Shown: positions 1 to 13,792, counted from the stretch's first letter. The stretch is DNA of 64,000 bases from Ptychodera flava (GCF_041260155.1 NC_091931.1:30035041-30099040); one strand, 5' to 3'. Notes: a model not told the origin generated them from the sequence alone. Numbers and translations are program-made.

Positions 1-3000
1 CACAAGCCACCATCTCATTATGCAGAACACTTCGATAACGTCAAGAAATACCACAAGAATCTCCAAGAGCAGAGACGAGAACACCTCAGAGAGCTCAGAG
101 AAAGAGAGAAATCAGATGAAATTCATCATGTTCCCACAAGTGGCTTGATTGCCGATTCCGCTTCGTCGTCATTGTTGCTGTCAAACCTAAGGTAATAGTC
201 CTTGTTACGTTCTACAAGCCCACTCTGAAACAGAGCAAATAAATGCAAATACTGTTCAAGGACGGCTCCTGATAACATTTATAATTATATCATACCAGTA
301 TATTGATAGCACGAATAAAGCGATCTGATTGGTTGAGACGTGAAAATAACCTATATATAACGATAACAAATAACCGTGCTATATCCGTGATATAGCACGG
401 TTAGCACACACAAGTTGTTGAAAGAGCAAATATCCCTTTTTGACATTCCAAGAGAGAATTTCAATATACTGAATGGTATAATAGCAATTAACCACACTCA
501 GCGACGGGTACACCACTCAGTTTTGACCAGTTCACTTCATATATGCACTGACTATCCCTTGTGCATATATGTTGCGAACTGGGCAAAATATTGTTGTATA
601 CCATTGCTGGGCCTGCTATATTGCTTAAATATCACAAAGAGCGTATATTTTGTCAAAAAAATTTAAATTTTAAGTTAGTTAAGTTTTCAGATTTTTAAAA
701 ATGTTAAAATGTAATGAATCATTATTTGCTGTGATCATCAAAGGTCCACAGTTTCCTATGAACAACAAAGCAAATTTGTGAAGTCGGTGAAACAACACTC
801 GACATATGTTTGGCTGACTGTTATTGTTTCTCAATATGACCCTACAGACCCTAATTTATGTGCATACCTTCAGTTTCTGCCAGAAGACATTCATTTGTGT
901 TTACTTTAAGTTTAAAAATACAAGCAGTGGCAAAGTACCCTTACATTACTTGAAGGAACTATATGGGTTATTATCTTGTTTGTGATCTCATATTTAGGTG
1001 ATTTTTAATGCTTCACGTTTTGTTCTGAATTTTCTATCAAGGAAGGACATTTAAACACCGGGACTGTGGACAACAACTCTGGCGAAAGCAGTCACCATAT
1101 TCGGCCAATACGTTTAATTCACACAGAACTGAAAGAGCTCTCACTCTTTTAATCATGCTGAATAAATAGAAATTCCATAGAATCACAGTGTGCTATATTT
1201 ATATTGCTCAGTTGACCTAGGATAACATTGTATTGTACTTTCCTGCAGGAGACAGATGCAGGACTTGGATGACATGCAGAAAAATATGCGAGAGAAGCTC
1301 AGCAGATATGATGACCTTTTACCTACATCTATGACCTCTGAACCCCAGCACCACACAACTGGCGCTTCTTATGCCCAACTTGCCGACATACTGCACGGAA
1401 CAGTCAGTGACGTTCTGAATTCACGTCCGCCGCGACAAGAACATTCAAAGCCAAGAGAGTCGGCCAAACCTCCTCATGAAAGGAATGGTGAGAGGGATTT
1501 TAGAAAGGTGCAAGCTCCATCAGGACATGATCTACCTCAGGATGATATTGTGGAGGATATTCATCCTTCATCTTATTCCTCCAAAGAGGCAGAAGATGCA
1601 GAAAACCTTGACAACAGTGTTCCTTTCAGTGAAGAGGAAAGTGACCATGAAGATGGTGATTTGATCATTCCGAGAGCTCTCAATGACATTTCATCTCCAG
1701 ATTTCAGTAATTTCTTGCCTGAATATTTAAGAGACAGACAGGCTGGGGGAACGTATACCAAGCTGAGTGAGATTCCAAAATACGATACTCTTGAAGAGAT
1801 GCCAATGGAAGACTCCTTGTCAGATGCTCAGAGACATGACAGACAAGATGAGAGAGTTGAAGAAATATCTCCATGGTCGTCACCTACAGGGGAAGAATCA
1901 CCGGCAATGGTTTCTGATCAGCTGTCTTCAAAAGATTATGCTGATGACGGTGATGGGGTCGGAGGTCAGAGCTCCGAGATATCAGCTCCCCATGATGATG
2001 CACACAGTGGTGAGGATGATCAATTGGAGACTGCGCAGCACGATGCCAGGAGTGAGCAGGATGGGTACGCGGGGGATATTGACGACAGCCAACAAGACAT
2101 CCCAGCAAGTCCAACTGTCCAGCCAGACCCGTCAACAGATCCTGCCACACAAGGAGATGACCGTCCCTCACAGCAACAGACAGATGACCAGACCTCTAAT
2201 GGCTCTGCACAAGAAGACGCCAGGCCTCCTCATCAAGCCAGGTCATCTGAGAGCAACGATGAGATGTCTGGGGAAGAGAAGATGACACAACCGAGTCAAA
2301 GGTCACATGGAGATAAACCAGAGGAAGCAGTGCTTCTGGAAAATGTCAGTTTAGATGCCAGTGATGAAAGTAATCCTGGATCAGGGGGACATGTAGAAAT
2401 CCCACACACAGACAGTGGTGATGGTATGACTGATGTGTCGAGTGGCAAGAGTGACATGCAAGCTGAGAGTGACAACTCTGTGGTACTGACTCTTGATACA
2501 GAACAAGCTTTAAGACAGGAGATGACCCATACCAGAGAAGAGCCCAGACAGTATCCTTTCTTCAGAAAGACTTCTTTTATATCCATGGGCAAACTTTGGT
2601 TTGAACTTACTACGTGCTGTGACTAATAAGTCAGCTTTGAGCTCATGCATGCAAAATGTTCAAATACTTTAAAGGCCTGTGTTGGCACCAGATTGTCTCA
2701 TCAGAAAATTTACCCACCAGATTACAATTTCAAGCGAAAACAAAAGGCTATCACACCTCCATAATCCTCTTACAGACTAGAACAAAGGCGATTCCAAGCG
2801 ATTGCAAGTCACAGCACCAATGACTTTTGAAAATGTAACAAACTGGATATTTGTGGTCCGTACACAAGATAAGCTAAATGTATGGTGAAATCAAATTCAA
2901 ATCAGATAGGCTGTACACAATAGGCTACAATACTTGTAATCTTGTTCAAACTTAGCGTTTACGTGATACACCAACTCTTAGTGCTTCTCGTGAGATGAAA

Positions 3001-5475
3001 TAACAAAGCCGATATGTATATGTACGGTTTTGTTCACTGCTTATTGTATAGAATGTGGGTAAAAGGTTTAATTCCATAACTTGATTATGTTCAGACTGAC
3101 ATCATCCAGCAATGACAATGATGAAGTTCCAAACTTTTTCCTGCCACCTCAAGACCTGGAAGCCTCCATGAGAGCTTTGAGAATGGCAACTGCATTGTAT
3201 CCAAGATCTGAAGCTAGAACAGTATCATCTGATGAGGTAAGATTTATATTCAATCATTACAACGTCTGCAACCCAATCACCGCTAACTACTGATCAAAAA
3301 CCAATAAAATTAGCCATGGACAACAAAGATAGCAAGAGACTAGACTGCAACTAGTTATGCTTTGAACAACTGTGTCAACATATGCACAAAGGTTAGCGCC
3401 CTCCTCTGAAAAATACAAATAATGAAAGCTAAATGTAAAATATATGCCCCCTTTATGGCAAACATGAAGTTCCCCTGCCTTGTGATTAAAAAAAAATTAT
3501 TGAGTTTCCCATATTTAATTTTATAGATAGGCTCAACTTCCCCTGTCCCTGTTTTACAAGTAGCTTACCCTCTCCTCGTTTTTTCCTCAATCCTGGTCCT
3601 CAAGCCAATCTGCCCTGCCCGACAAAAAAACTAAAATCTGCTCCAGCTAAAAATATATCTGCTACCCAAGCAAAATTAAAATTTCCCCTACTCTCAAAAA
3701 ATTGCTCCCAAAATAGCTTTTTTGATGAATAGCTTTGTTGGCTGCTCCTGCCAATACCAAGGCAAAATCTCGAGCTACAGTACTACAGCTAAGTCCTGGA
3801 CTACTCTCATTCCAAGCCATGTTTGCAAATACACCACTGCATTGTGGATATAAGGTGAACCCTAGTTTGCTGGAAAAGGTAGCCTAATTCAAAGCTTCTA
3901 CTCCTCATGTCGGCATTCTGCATGGCATAATGGCATGTCTGCATTCTGCATGGCATAATGGCATGTCTGCATTCTGCATCACATAATGGCATGTCCACAT
4001 GTCCACATTTTGCATGGCACGTTCGCATATTGTATCATGCGTCTTCATTGCGCATGATCAAATGTAATTTGGCATTGAATATTCTTATAGTCAAATTCTT
4101 GCATTCTTCATGTAAGAATGTCAAGTCTTCATATCCAAATAATCGCATTTTGCATCTAATCATTTCATGTCGTGATGACAAAAGGAATGTAGTAATTACA
4201 AATGGCATAGCTTAATTTTGGCAGGCATTCAACGCCATACCCCCTTTGTATCTGTTGATACAAAGCAACTCTAATCAGTTCTTACAATTGTTCCCAGCCT
4301 AACTAGATGCTGCCTGATCTCTTGCAATCTTTGTTGTCTTTGGCCAATTTTGTTGGTATTTTTATCAGTAATTCAAAATGCTCGGGTTGCAGGCATTGTA
4401 AATGCTAATTTGTCATGACTTTGTATGTGTCTCACAGCAATTATCAAATTGAAGATGAAGTTGTTTACAAGTACTTGCAAAGAAGACAACTTGCTCTAAA
4501 TTTCTTTTCAGGCGTACATGCTTTAAATTCTAATTAAGTCAAGTTGTATTCCATTATTTGCCTGAGGTTGTATGTTTGCCATCCATCTTCACAAAAAGAT
4601 ACTAAAAAAAGTGCAATTTAATAACTTGAATGTCCAGTTAGGAACAAAATAGTGTATGTTTGTGATTGCTGATATGATGAAAAGCGATTTCAAAATTGTA
4701 ATATGGTATGAGACTCAAAGAATAGCAGTGAAAATAAGACATGTATATATATATGTCTGTCATATGTCAAATGTACAATGTCTGTCATATGTACTAAATA
4801 TTGGTACTAATGAAACATATTTTATATACAATATTTCCCAATATTTGAATATAAAATGGCCGCCATTAACTCTAAGGAGAACAATAAAATTTTTGATTTT
4901 CAAAAACTAAAACGATGAAAATTTTCTTGCTCCAAGAGCTTTAAAATGAGCCCTCACAAATGGAAGATTAGAAAAGAATTATAAAAGTTTTAGCGTCCAA
5001 ATATCTGTCCCTTAGGTGCATTCCACCTTTAATAAACATGTCAATTCTTTCAATGTGGCAGTGATTGCTGTGAATTACTTGTCCTCGTGACACCAGACCT
5101 TGGAGTTTTGCCAGTATGGCAGTTTTTGTTGAAAGACAAATCTGCACTACAGCAAACTTTGTACTTTACCGATTATGTCACATGAATGTCATAGTATGTC
5201 TTGTTTAATAGATTACAGTGTTTTCATAAACATATACCTCTCAGTAAATATATTAATTTCAATTTTGTGTTTTTCAGAATGATGAAAGATCACAGTACAG
5301 ATCCCAAACAAGACGGGAGTATTCTGAAAGAGTCGGGAATGCTGCTGGAATTGACAAAGAAAACAGTGTGCCTGGAATTTCAAGAGTTAAGCAGGGTGTG
5401 AGGCCAACACCAACAGCAGAACAAACCAAGAGAATTGCCAAAATATTTTCATCCAGATTTTCTACAAAAGATTAA
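1..5475 (+). CDS. 3' part of an acidic, low-complexity protein gene (four exons, 5' end off window)
   Basis: Exons 1-191, 1249-2550, 3095-3236 and 5278-5475 join in one frame with GT-AG introns, giving 610 residues to a TAA stop. The junction phases agree: AG|G, CA|A, then phase 0. The first exon is charged and coiled-coil-like (repeated Glu/Arg around EQRREHLRELREREK). The large second exon is rich in Ser, Asp, Glu and Gln with no domain I recognise and is probably disordered. The last exon has a basic, possibly conserved tail containing PGISRVKQGVRPTPTAEQ. The composition suggests a cytoskeletal or centrosome-associated scaffold, but that is a guess; I cannot name the family. The donor at 2551 (GTATCC) is weaker than the others; it was chosen because it alone restores the frame into exon 3. 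AATAAA at 6475-6480 could end the transcript. Confidence 0.75.
281..637 (+). repeat. Hairpin MITE-like repeat, copy 1 (decayed)
   Basis: Lies in intron 1 of the first gene. It starts with ATTATATCATACCAGTATAT, runs through AGCGATCTGATTGG, and ends with a diverged hairpin around CAGCGACGG / CCATTGCTGGG. Copies 2 (27571-27882) and 3 (50243-50530) share the same order of blocks. No coding capacity was seen. It is probably a non-autonomous DNA element. Confidence 0.7.
3397..3800 (+). other. Intron 3 low-complexity stretch
   Basis: A C/T-rich and A-rich run in which short blocks such as TTCCCCTG and CTGCTCC recur irregularly. No open exon and no transposon ends were seen. Confidence 0.4.
3907..4020 (+). 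repeat. 28-bp minisatellite
   Basis: GCATTCTGCATGGCATAATG recurs at 3913, 3941 and 3969 (period 28), then decays into looser copies until about 4060. It sits inside intron 3 of the first gene. Confidence 0.8.
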
Positions 5476-7698
5476 CCTTGACTTTGATTAATGGGCGCAG
5501 ACTCCTTAGGAAAATTTAAACCTATATTTGTGCATGTTATTTATGAAGAAATTTTCCCTCATCTTTTATTTAAATTTTTATAGTGATGGCATTGCACATT
5601 TTCTTCAACTGTTCATTTCATCTGTATTGACAACACAAATGAACAGAGTAATATATATGTACGTGATAGATTATTTAATGAGTAGATTGATTACTTAATG
5701 AGTTGATTGATAAGTAAACCAAACACTGTTTACATATGGTGATAACATCTCCAGTCATATGACAGTCAGACATAAACATCACATGACTGCATGTGCACGC
5801 TGCCATCACATGAACCATGAATGGACCGATTTACACATGTACTGTAAATATGATTGCAATAGTGCCAGCGCTTGTTATTTGATGAGTCTGGGAGACTGAG
5901 GTATGCAGGCCAGAAACACCCAATCCTTGTGATAAATTGCCTCCTTAAGGTCATCAACTAAAACAGCTAACACACTTTTATAAGACTAGCTGTTCGTCAA
6001 CATTTTCAATTCACCAAATTCCATCTTAGCAAGGTGAACTCTTTAACATAGTTGTATCATTTTCTGAAATGTACACTACCGTATTCTTAATATTGTATTC
6101 ACTTCTGACTTTGTAGAACAGCAGTGACCCATGTGTGGCTACAGTTATTGAGTGAATGCATACCTCACATATGACCTTTGTAATGTACCTGGGTCAATCA
6201 TTTGCAACAGTTTCCATGAGAATGCATATCCTTTCCACACACATAACAAAGTAAAGTAGAACCACTTTCTCAGTTATTGTACGTACACTTTGCTGGTAAA
6301 GTAGAACTTTAAAATGTATCCTCAACACGGCTATATTTTAATCAATTGCAGCCTACACTGTAAATCACACCAGGGACTTTGCTGTGGATTTCCTATTATG
6401 AAATCACTGTTTGGTAAATACGTTTGAACATATTTTAATGACGATATTTCTGTAAATGAGTAAAGCTAATTCAAAATAAATATTTTATTATTTATATGAT
6501 ACTTCTTTGAATGAATTTGAGTTTCTCAATCAAAACGAATTCTTCTGCTTTTTAGGTTGAGAGGTGTTTGACCAAATGATCCATTTACTCATTTGTAAAA
6601 TGTGCAGTGTGGGTTAACATGTGAATAAAACACATTGTGTATAGTATTACAACGTTACTGCCAACAAATGAATTCTACCCAAGACTAGAATTCAGTTGTC
6701 AACAATAACTTTAGCTGTTATACACAATTTTTACACATGCAGGCTGTGTTGACGCGTTGAAGTCAAGTTATTTCACCATGATGAATTGAGTAACGATGTA
6801 ACATTGTATTTTACAAAAGAGAACAAAAATAATGGAAAACTCATCAAAAGTTACAATTTAAATACACAGCCAATCTGAGCAGCATCTGGTTAAAAACTTT
6901 GCTTTATATGGGCTGATGCCGAATGTATATTATCATGAGTGACAGCAAGGTATTGATCAGCTGTGATGTGACAGGCGTGATTGTGAAGTGCCTTGCCCAG
7001 TGACCAATTTGTCCATTGAATATTTTGATATTTCCAACTGATTACGCTGTCATGCAAGTATACAGTTCCCCTATTCTGGTGGAAGAGGAAATGCCATGGG
7101 CAGCAAATCAACTGATTTTTAGCTCACTTTTACTTCATAATATTATGATATTTATAATATATAAACTGGTTGAGATGTAAGTAGCTGAATTTTTGTTGCA
7201 ATTGGCCATGTTAGCTAAGTGTTCCCTCCAAGCCACATTATTGTGTCATTGACTCAAGAATATCCTTTTTGATGCAAGGAATTTCACATAATGGTATTAC
7301 ATGGTATGGTGTTGACACAAAGAATTTCCAGAAATTCTGACATTGACTCAAAGAGTTCAGAAATGTAATCGGTTAGAGGCTACACTTGTAGCTTGACACC
7401 TACAGAGCTTTTCCCAGTTATCCCACAATGCATTGCTGTGGCTGTTTAAAAGGGTGTACATGCACTTGGAACAAAACACAGTGTTTGTTGTTTTACACAT
7501 ACTGTATCACATTGTCAAGTAATACCGTTAATGATGCTGAAAGCAGTTTTAATGCCTTATGCTTCAATCGGCACAAAGGTATCGTCTAGGGTAGTATCAG
7601 CCACAAATACCATACTCACCTGGCGCCAAAAGCACCATTGGAGCAGTAAGAGGACTGGGGGCATTACAGGGCATATTACTCAAGCCTAGCATGTACGC
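5476..7698. other. Intergenic / 3' flank, nothing recognised
   Basis: AT-rich DNA after the first gene's stop. It includes candidate poly(A) signals near 6475 and 6624 and probably part of a 3' UTR. No exon, RNA gene or transposon ends were recognised on either strand. Confidence 0.4.
6475..6480 (+). terminator. Candidate poly(A) signal AATAAA
   Basis: AATAAA about 1 kb downstream of the stop codon at 5475. A second AATAAA lies at about 6624. Either could end the first gene's transcript. The motif is common in AT-rich DNA, so support is weak. Confidence 0.25.
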
Positions 7699-7955
7699 TG
7701 AACACATGAAGGAACAGAGAGTTTTTAAACAACATGACATATTATATACCGTTCAAGAAAGCCTCCCCTTGGGGCAAACTGTCTTTTCAGGACAAAATGT
7801 ACAGGTGATGTCATACAAGCATGAACAATGAACACATACAGAACAGAGAGAGAGTTTAAACAACATGACATATTGTATACCATTCAAGAAAGCCTCCCCT
7901 GGGGGTAAATTGTCTTTTCAGGACAAATGTACAGGTGATCTCATACCAAATTGCT
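7699..7955 (+). repeat. Two-copy tandem repeat, period about 129 bp
   Basis: The block beginning TGAACACAT and running through AACAACATGACATATT, CAAGAAAGCCTCCCC and TTGTCTTTTCAGGACAAA occurs twice in succession with scattered substitutions. It leads directly into the dispersed repeat at 7930. Confidence 0.75.
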
Positions 7956-8640
7956 TTGTTAAACTTTGTAGCCTGCCCCACCCAAATACAAACACCTGTA
8001 GTCAGTGAGATAATAGTTGATGCATTTAAGTAGTTTAAAGTACAAACTGTTTGTTATTTGACTCAATTTGTCATGAAAAACATGTTACTCTGAGGAGATG
8101 CCTACTGAAGTAGATTTAAGAGACAAACTTGAAAAATAATTCAGGGTTTATCGGCCACTCTGAAAAAAGGATTGCCTGTGGGTGATGCTGTATTAGCCAG
8201 TTCCTCTGTGTCACTTGCATAGAGAAATGAAAAAACTGTCATTGTTGTAATGTCATTTCTTGAAGCTCTCTCTATAGACTCATGAGAAGAAGCATTTTAG
8301 AGAAATGTATTCAAAATTTTGTATCTCCGCGCTAGATTTCAATGTACAGTGCCAAGATTTACAAAGGGCCCTGCAAAAGTGCTGACTCAGCAGTTCTTCA
8401 CATCCAGCTTAATAAGCGGAGCATCAGCAGTATCCTCATTGCTTTGTCCAGAATAGACTTGTTTCTCTACATATCTGAAAGTTGCCTATAGAGGAATCAT
8501 ACATGTATAAGAAATATATGCTGTAAAGAAATGACAGTGCTTCAGTCTGTATCATCTCCCAACTTATAAGAGTGATATTGGTCATAAAGCAATGCCACCT
8601 GCATAAAATTAAATTATTACGATGTACTTCTATACAATGT
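7930..8640 (+). repeat. Diverged dispersed repeat, copy 1
   Basis: Blocks here recur in the same order at 30350-31050: GTGATCTCATACCAA, CCTGCCCCACCCAA, GAGGAGATGCCTACT, an ATTAGCCA segment and GATTTCAAT-like segments. Divergence is high with many indels. No terminal repeats or coding potential were seen; it is an unclassified repeat or an old duplication. Confidence 0.5.
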
Positions 8641-9037
8641 ATCTAAAAAAGTAAGATGAGGACAGTCACACCACTTTTTCTTGCCATGTTCTTTATCTAT
8701 GCACTGTCATAAACGTATGCAATTATGCAGAAAATGAAATATTCATACTTGTTGGTTGTCATCTACCCAAACAAGATTGACATGTTGCCATTTGAAGAAT
8801 TAGTTCTATATCTTGAGTATCTGCCTATTTTGATAACATAGATAACTTGAAAGAGCAATTTATAAAATTTATAAAATTTCTTCAATGGCAATCTCTTTTG
8901 GGCACTATGCTAGAGAGAAAAATTGCCAACAGGCAAACTTAATGTTGTAATGTGTCATATGCATGACTGTTATCATTGCATATGTCGATTTGTCATTCTT
9001 ATTGAAAAGTTACCATTATCATTCCTTTATCTCTCAG

Positions 9038-9213
9038 AATGATTAAAAAATCTCTTTACAAATCCCTAACATAACAGAAATACTCTCAAACATACTGTTG
9101 GAATATACAAAAACAGTAAGCCTGGGATTTTAAGAGTTGAACAAGGCATGAGACCGACACCAAAAGCAGAATGGACAAGAAGAATTGACAATATTTTCAG
9201 CCAGAATTTGTAA
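9038..9213 (+). pseudogene. Decayed duplicate of the first gene's last exon
   Basis: After a CTCTCAG acceptor-like site, the sequence aligns end to end with the exon at 5278-5475. Its 3' part still reads PGILRVEQGMRPTPKAEW and ends in TAA, against PGISRVKQGVRPTPTAEQ in the gene. The 5' part has an early in-frame TAA (third codon in the exon's frame) and indels, so it cannot replace the functional exon unless a downstream acceptor is used. It is an exon duplication, not a retrocopy, because the upstream AG of the intron is retained. Confidence 0.75.
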
Positions 9214-10323
9214 AAAAATAGCGTCAAGGAAACTGTGCTCACATTTGATCACACATGGTAGTTCAAATGAACAAAATACAAGCTATAGAGTGAGGGTGGT
9301 TCATGGTTTCTTTGAACCTTGATGAAGAATCTGGCAGTGCTAACAATGCTACCACCCCTACATGACAATGGTATGCACCAAAATGCCTCCAAGCTATTTA
9401 ACAGGGATGACAGTATCATAGTCAAATGGGGAAATGCCAACACTAATCTACATCTACCAAGGAGCCTCAAGCGACATATGTACATGTATTTTAGGACCCT
9501 GCAAACTAAATTTCAAAGAATCAAACAATGGATAAAAAATTATATATTACCTGACCCAGCTGGATTAGGGGGACAAGTTCCCTATCTAGCATATGAGATC
9601 TACCTAATAAGGTAATTGCATACAAATTTTCAAAGCAATCTGACCAGTAGTGATTGAGTTTTGAGTATTTACCCACTATACATTTGTTCTGCTCATTTAC
9701 ATATCTTGATTATGACAACTTCATTGACACATATTTCCAGTTAAGCAGTTTACAGTGCAGCATGCATCTATGCACCAAATGTGCGGCCATTCTCAAGGTT
9801 TTGAAATCAGACTGAGCAATTCTAAGAACAAGATATTTGGCATTTTTGACCAAAAACAACAAAAGTTGCCCCAAAATTAGTTTTGCAGGTTTCATCATGA
9901 CGTGAAGAAATTGACTTAGATCATGCCTAGAGACCTTCATATTCAAAGCATTCTAAAGAGTGGTGTTTGTTTTCAGAGATTATTTTGATCAAAAGAACGT
10001 CCCAAGAATAAAAATATGCAAGTTTCACTACAATTTAAACCAAACGAAGGACTCTACACATTAAAATTCAAGCAAGTAATCAGACAAATGGTTCCTCCTT
10101 GGAAATTTTTTGATCAAAAACAGGAAAAATTGCCCCAAAACACAAATATGAACATCTCACCAGAATTTGAACAAACCTGACTGAGGTGACCACTATGGCC
10201 CTCCATACCAAGTTTCTAACCCATCAGAGAAACGCTTTCAGAAAAAAAGGATTTTCTTTTACCAAAAACAGAAAAAAAGTACCCCAAATACATATATACA
10301 AATTTCGGACGGAAATGCTGCCA
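9214..10323 (+). repeat. Repeated AT-rich units, partly transposon-like
   Basis: A unit with an A-rich tract such as CCAAAAACAACAAAAGTTGC followed by CCCCAAAA recurs in diverged form near 9850, 10110 and 10255. Neighbouring segments mention CAAAGCAATC and GACCAGT-like motifs repeatedly. It has the look of a degraded satellite or dispersed element; no gene was seen. Confidence 0.4.
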
Positions 10324-13300
10324 GCTGACCATGTAAGCTCTGCATATGTACATATACTAAATGTGAGCTAAAAATATTTATGCTGATTTACAGTTGAGAT
10401 GACTTGGTGTAAATATTTTCCCTCCTATGCCATTTGCAAGCTCATACTATTGTAAGCTCTGTCTATCATGCAGCTCTCCTTACACACTATTCATTTTATT
10501 TTGATAGCAATGTATGTGTTCGTACTGACTTCTGACACCTGTGTTGTAATAGGGTCTTACAAAAGTTCTAAAAAGCTCAAAGGCAATCACTAGTGATGAA
10601 TAGCAGGCATGATTTGAGAACCATTTGATGCCAGCAAACACATCAAGCCCAAGTGAGCTTTTAATGAACCCTGTAAATTTTAGGCTGCGTCGGCACTCGA
10701 TGGTACTGTGTGCATACCTTAGTAGCTTCGGCATGTGCAGTAGATGTAAATAAGACATATACACTCCTGGTGACTCTTTTTATTATCAAATACAGTAATA
10801 TGAATTAGCTTTCAGTTGTACATTTGGTTTGAAGGTATTGTATGAAATATCATTTGAACAAATCAAGCGCAACTACATTATACATATCATTATTGGAACT
10901 ATAGCTGATTTTGTGCATTGTCTCATAATGCCAGGTAAAAATGAAATTTAAGTTGCACTGATTTAATGTTTCTATAACTATTCAAATGGTTGAAAAATAA
11001 AATACCTGTCAACTTTTGGTAGCACCTAAGGTATGCAGATGCAGTGGGTGCCAAAAAATTCTGTATTCATCTAGCGTCTCTCCAAGCGCGGAGGGACAAT
11101 GACTCGTCGAATGTTATGACGGCATATGTGTAACTTTTGACCTCAGCTCATATCTTTGTTGATGATCTCATTGACTACAGCGAAAAGGGGGTGCATGCCT
11201 GCAGTTCGTTGATCTGTGTACTTTGTTGAGTAAAGTTCACACACAGTCTACAAACATCTTGCTTGCCTTTTGAGCTGGTAAATTGTCTATAATAAGCACA
11301 CGGCGAAATTTTGTGAAACAACAAAGGCATCAAAGGAACTCTTCTTTCTTTATAAAATGGCATTACGTGGAATAAGACCAGACCCATTGTTACAATCGTT
11401 CTGGTCCATAGTGTGTAATCAGGAAGTGAATCATCATTAGCATCATTAGCATCATTGATTTGTTTCAAGGATGTAATAATATTAAAGTATGGATATATAA
11501 CAGCGATTCAACTTATTCTTGGACATTGTAGTCTGGAAAAAGCTACCCGAAATGTATTTGTTTGCTCGACAAGGTTTGGGCAAAAGAATTACATGTTTAT
11601 CAACTGAATGAATGTTCATCAGTCATACTTAAATATGTACATGCAGACATGCAGTTATTGTACGCAAGTATGTACGTGTTTTGAGATATGTGTGTGTAAT
11701 TATGTATTTACTGTGATAAAATGCCATTTCCTGCTTCCTTTGGGAGGGACAACAGATTTGGGCGTGAATCCACCTCTTTTCTGACATTATCTCTTCACTA
11801 ATAATTTTTGGCTTACAGAGCCAATGAAACCTGCTGCCGATTTAATTGCCGGCAATCAATCACACAGAGAAGTCACAATGGAACTTCCCCAGAAGCAGCC
11901 ACAAAGATATCAGGCGGTAGTACCGTCTTGTGACTGTTACCATTGAAACGTTTCAGGGACAGTTCACTTTTTACGATTCAGGGTGGTAAAATTCTCCTTT
12001 CACATCCGTCAAAGTATTAGAACTCCTACTTACTCTAAAACATGATTACTTCCTCGGAAGATAATTTTTTTTGTAAAACTTGATGGCCACCCAATCTCCA
12101 TCCCACCCTTCCCCGTGCCCCGCTGCACACCACTGGTCAATTGTGTAAAAGCCATCATTTGCCTGTATTCTGTTTTTTCACTTGTGTTATTGTTAAAAAC
12201 ATAAGTTCAAGTCTGGACGACCTGAATTTGATTATCAACATTCAATGCAATTATATGGTTCCTGTGCCTATATCGTATACATTTGGCCCCAGTTTATAAG
12301 GGAAACGTCATCACTTACGGCCTTGGGGCTCGGAAGAATTTCATCGGAAACTGAAATTTCGAGTAACTCCTCTGCCAGCCATGACTAATTTGAGTAAACC
12401 CCTCTCTAACACAGAAATTTTCACTGACCGCCCCCTCCCACTTAGAAAAGTTAATTATCAATACATGAGTGTTTTGTAAAATTTAAAAAAGACCTTTCAT
12501 TAAAAAAGACCTTTCAAATCCTGCTGTACCCTGCTAGATTATTATCGGTTATCTTCTGACAGTTGAAAAAGGTGAAACCAACAAAATGAAAGTCGCAACA
12601 AAATGTAGATATAAAAACTCACGCTGTGACAAGTATCCAACCATGATATTGATGGGCATCATGACAGGATTTTAACTAAGACATCAGACAGGGCACAATT
12701 TAAAGTATAGAGGGGAGAACACGCCGGAGGCTGAGATGGAAAGTGTCAGAAGGGTGTCCTCTATCTTGCGTGGAAAATGTTGAGGAATTGTGTGCAATGG
12801 TGCAGTCTGGTGCAATCTGAAAGGTGTTTTTGTTGTTTTTACTAAGTAAAACTGTTAGAACACTCGAAGAGGGAGAGCACGAGAAGGGGTGCCCCCCTCT
12901 CGTATCGAAAATTGATGTGTGAAATGGAGCAATCTAAGAGGTGTTTCAGTTCATTTTGTACCACAAATTGAGCACCCCCCTTCTTTCTCTCCACATTTTG
13001 AGCAACCCCCTTCTAGCTTTCATTTTTTTATGAAGGCGCCCTAAGGTATGGTCTGCGCAATGTCTCATATGGAAAAACTTCCAAAATGTCGTCATCTTAA
13101 CTTAAACCAAGTACAGAGCATAACTGTATTATCTTAAGCAGATCATATTGTTTTCTGTGATGTTGGCCCGAAGTACAGGGTCTGGACTAAACCATGTATC
13201 ATAGGGAAACACTTCCTGGCTTTTTTATAAGAAAGCTATTGATGTCAAAGTTGCAAATAAATTTATTGAATAACATTATCCTAAAAAGATTTTACTTCAT

Positions 13301-13545
13301 AGAGAAACATCATTGAGTAAACATAATGTATCAAGTATCACATTTTGTGTTGACACTTTGGTTTGCCTAAGTTCTGCCAAAGCATTTTATGAACTTGCAA
13401 TTTTTACTCTGCTCATGAAAGCTATTGTAAGGCATGCCTTTATAGACTTGTCAGGAGTTGATGAGACCAAAAAACATAATTATCTATTCGTATTCAGAAC
13501 TTGCCTTCAGAGAATGCGTCAGGAGAATAATCACCTTTATTTCTC
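10324..13545 (+). repeat. Tandem segmental duplication, unit 1
   Basis: Landmarks shared in order with unit 2 (13703-16720): CTGACCATGTAAGCTCT (10324/13703), TTCAAATGGTTGAAAAATAA (about 10980/15205), TTTTGGTAGCACCTA (about 11015/15353), the CCAATGAAACCT block (about 11820/16163), ACTTCCCCAGAAGCA (about 11885/16230) and GACACTTTGGTTTGCCTAA (about 13350/16530). Unit 1 has about 1.15 kb (roughly 12137-13290) that is absent from unit 2. No intact gene was seen; open frames are short and not shared between units. Confidence 0.75.
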
Positions 13546-13792
13546 GGTATGCACACTGACACAAGGCTTTTTACCCGAGTACTAGTTGGCGTATTCACAG
13601 CTCTACCGTTGGCAGCACCTTTACACCGAATACTAAGATGCTTTACAGTTTTCAAGTTTTTGATGTGGACGGATATACATACATACGTATATATGCTTCT
13701 GACTGACCATGTAAGCTCTATTCGGTATATATACATACCAAATGTAAGCTAAACACATTTATGCTGATTTTCAATAAAGTTGACGTGACTTA

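Noticed and set aside
1573-2592. Open frames antisense to, or in other frames of, the acidic exon
   Set aside because: Shadows of the real exon at 1249-2550, whose splice phases fix the reading frame.
2774-2810. Short LEQRRFQAIA stretch after TCTTACAG, a possible extra exon of the first gene
   Set aside because: No good donor follows, and exon 2 already joins exon 3 in phase without it.
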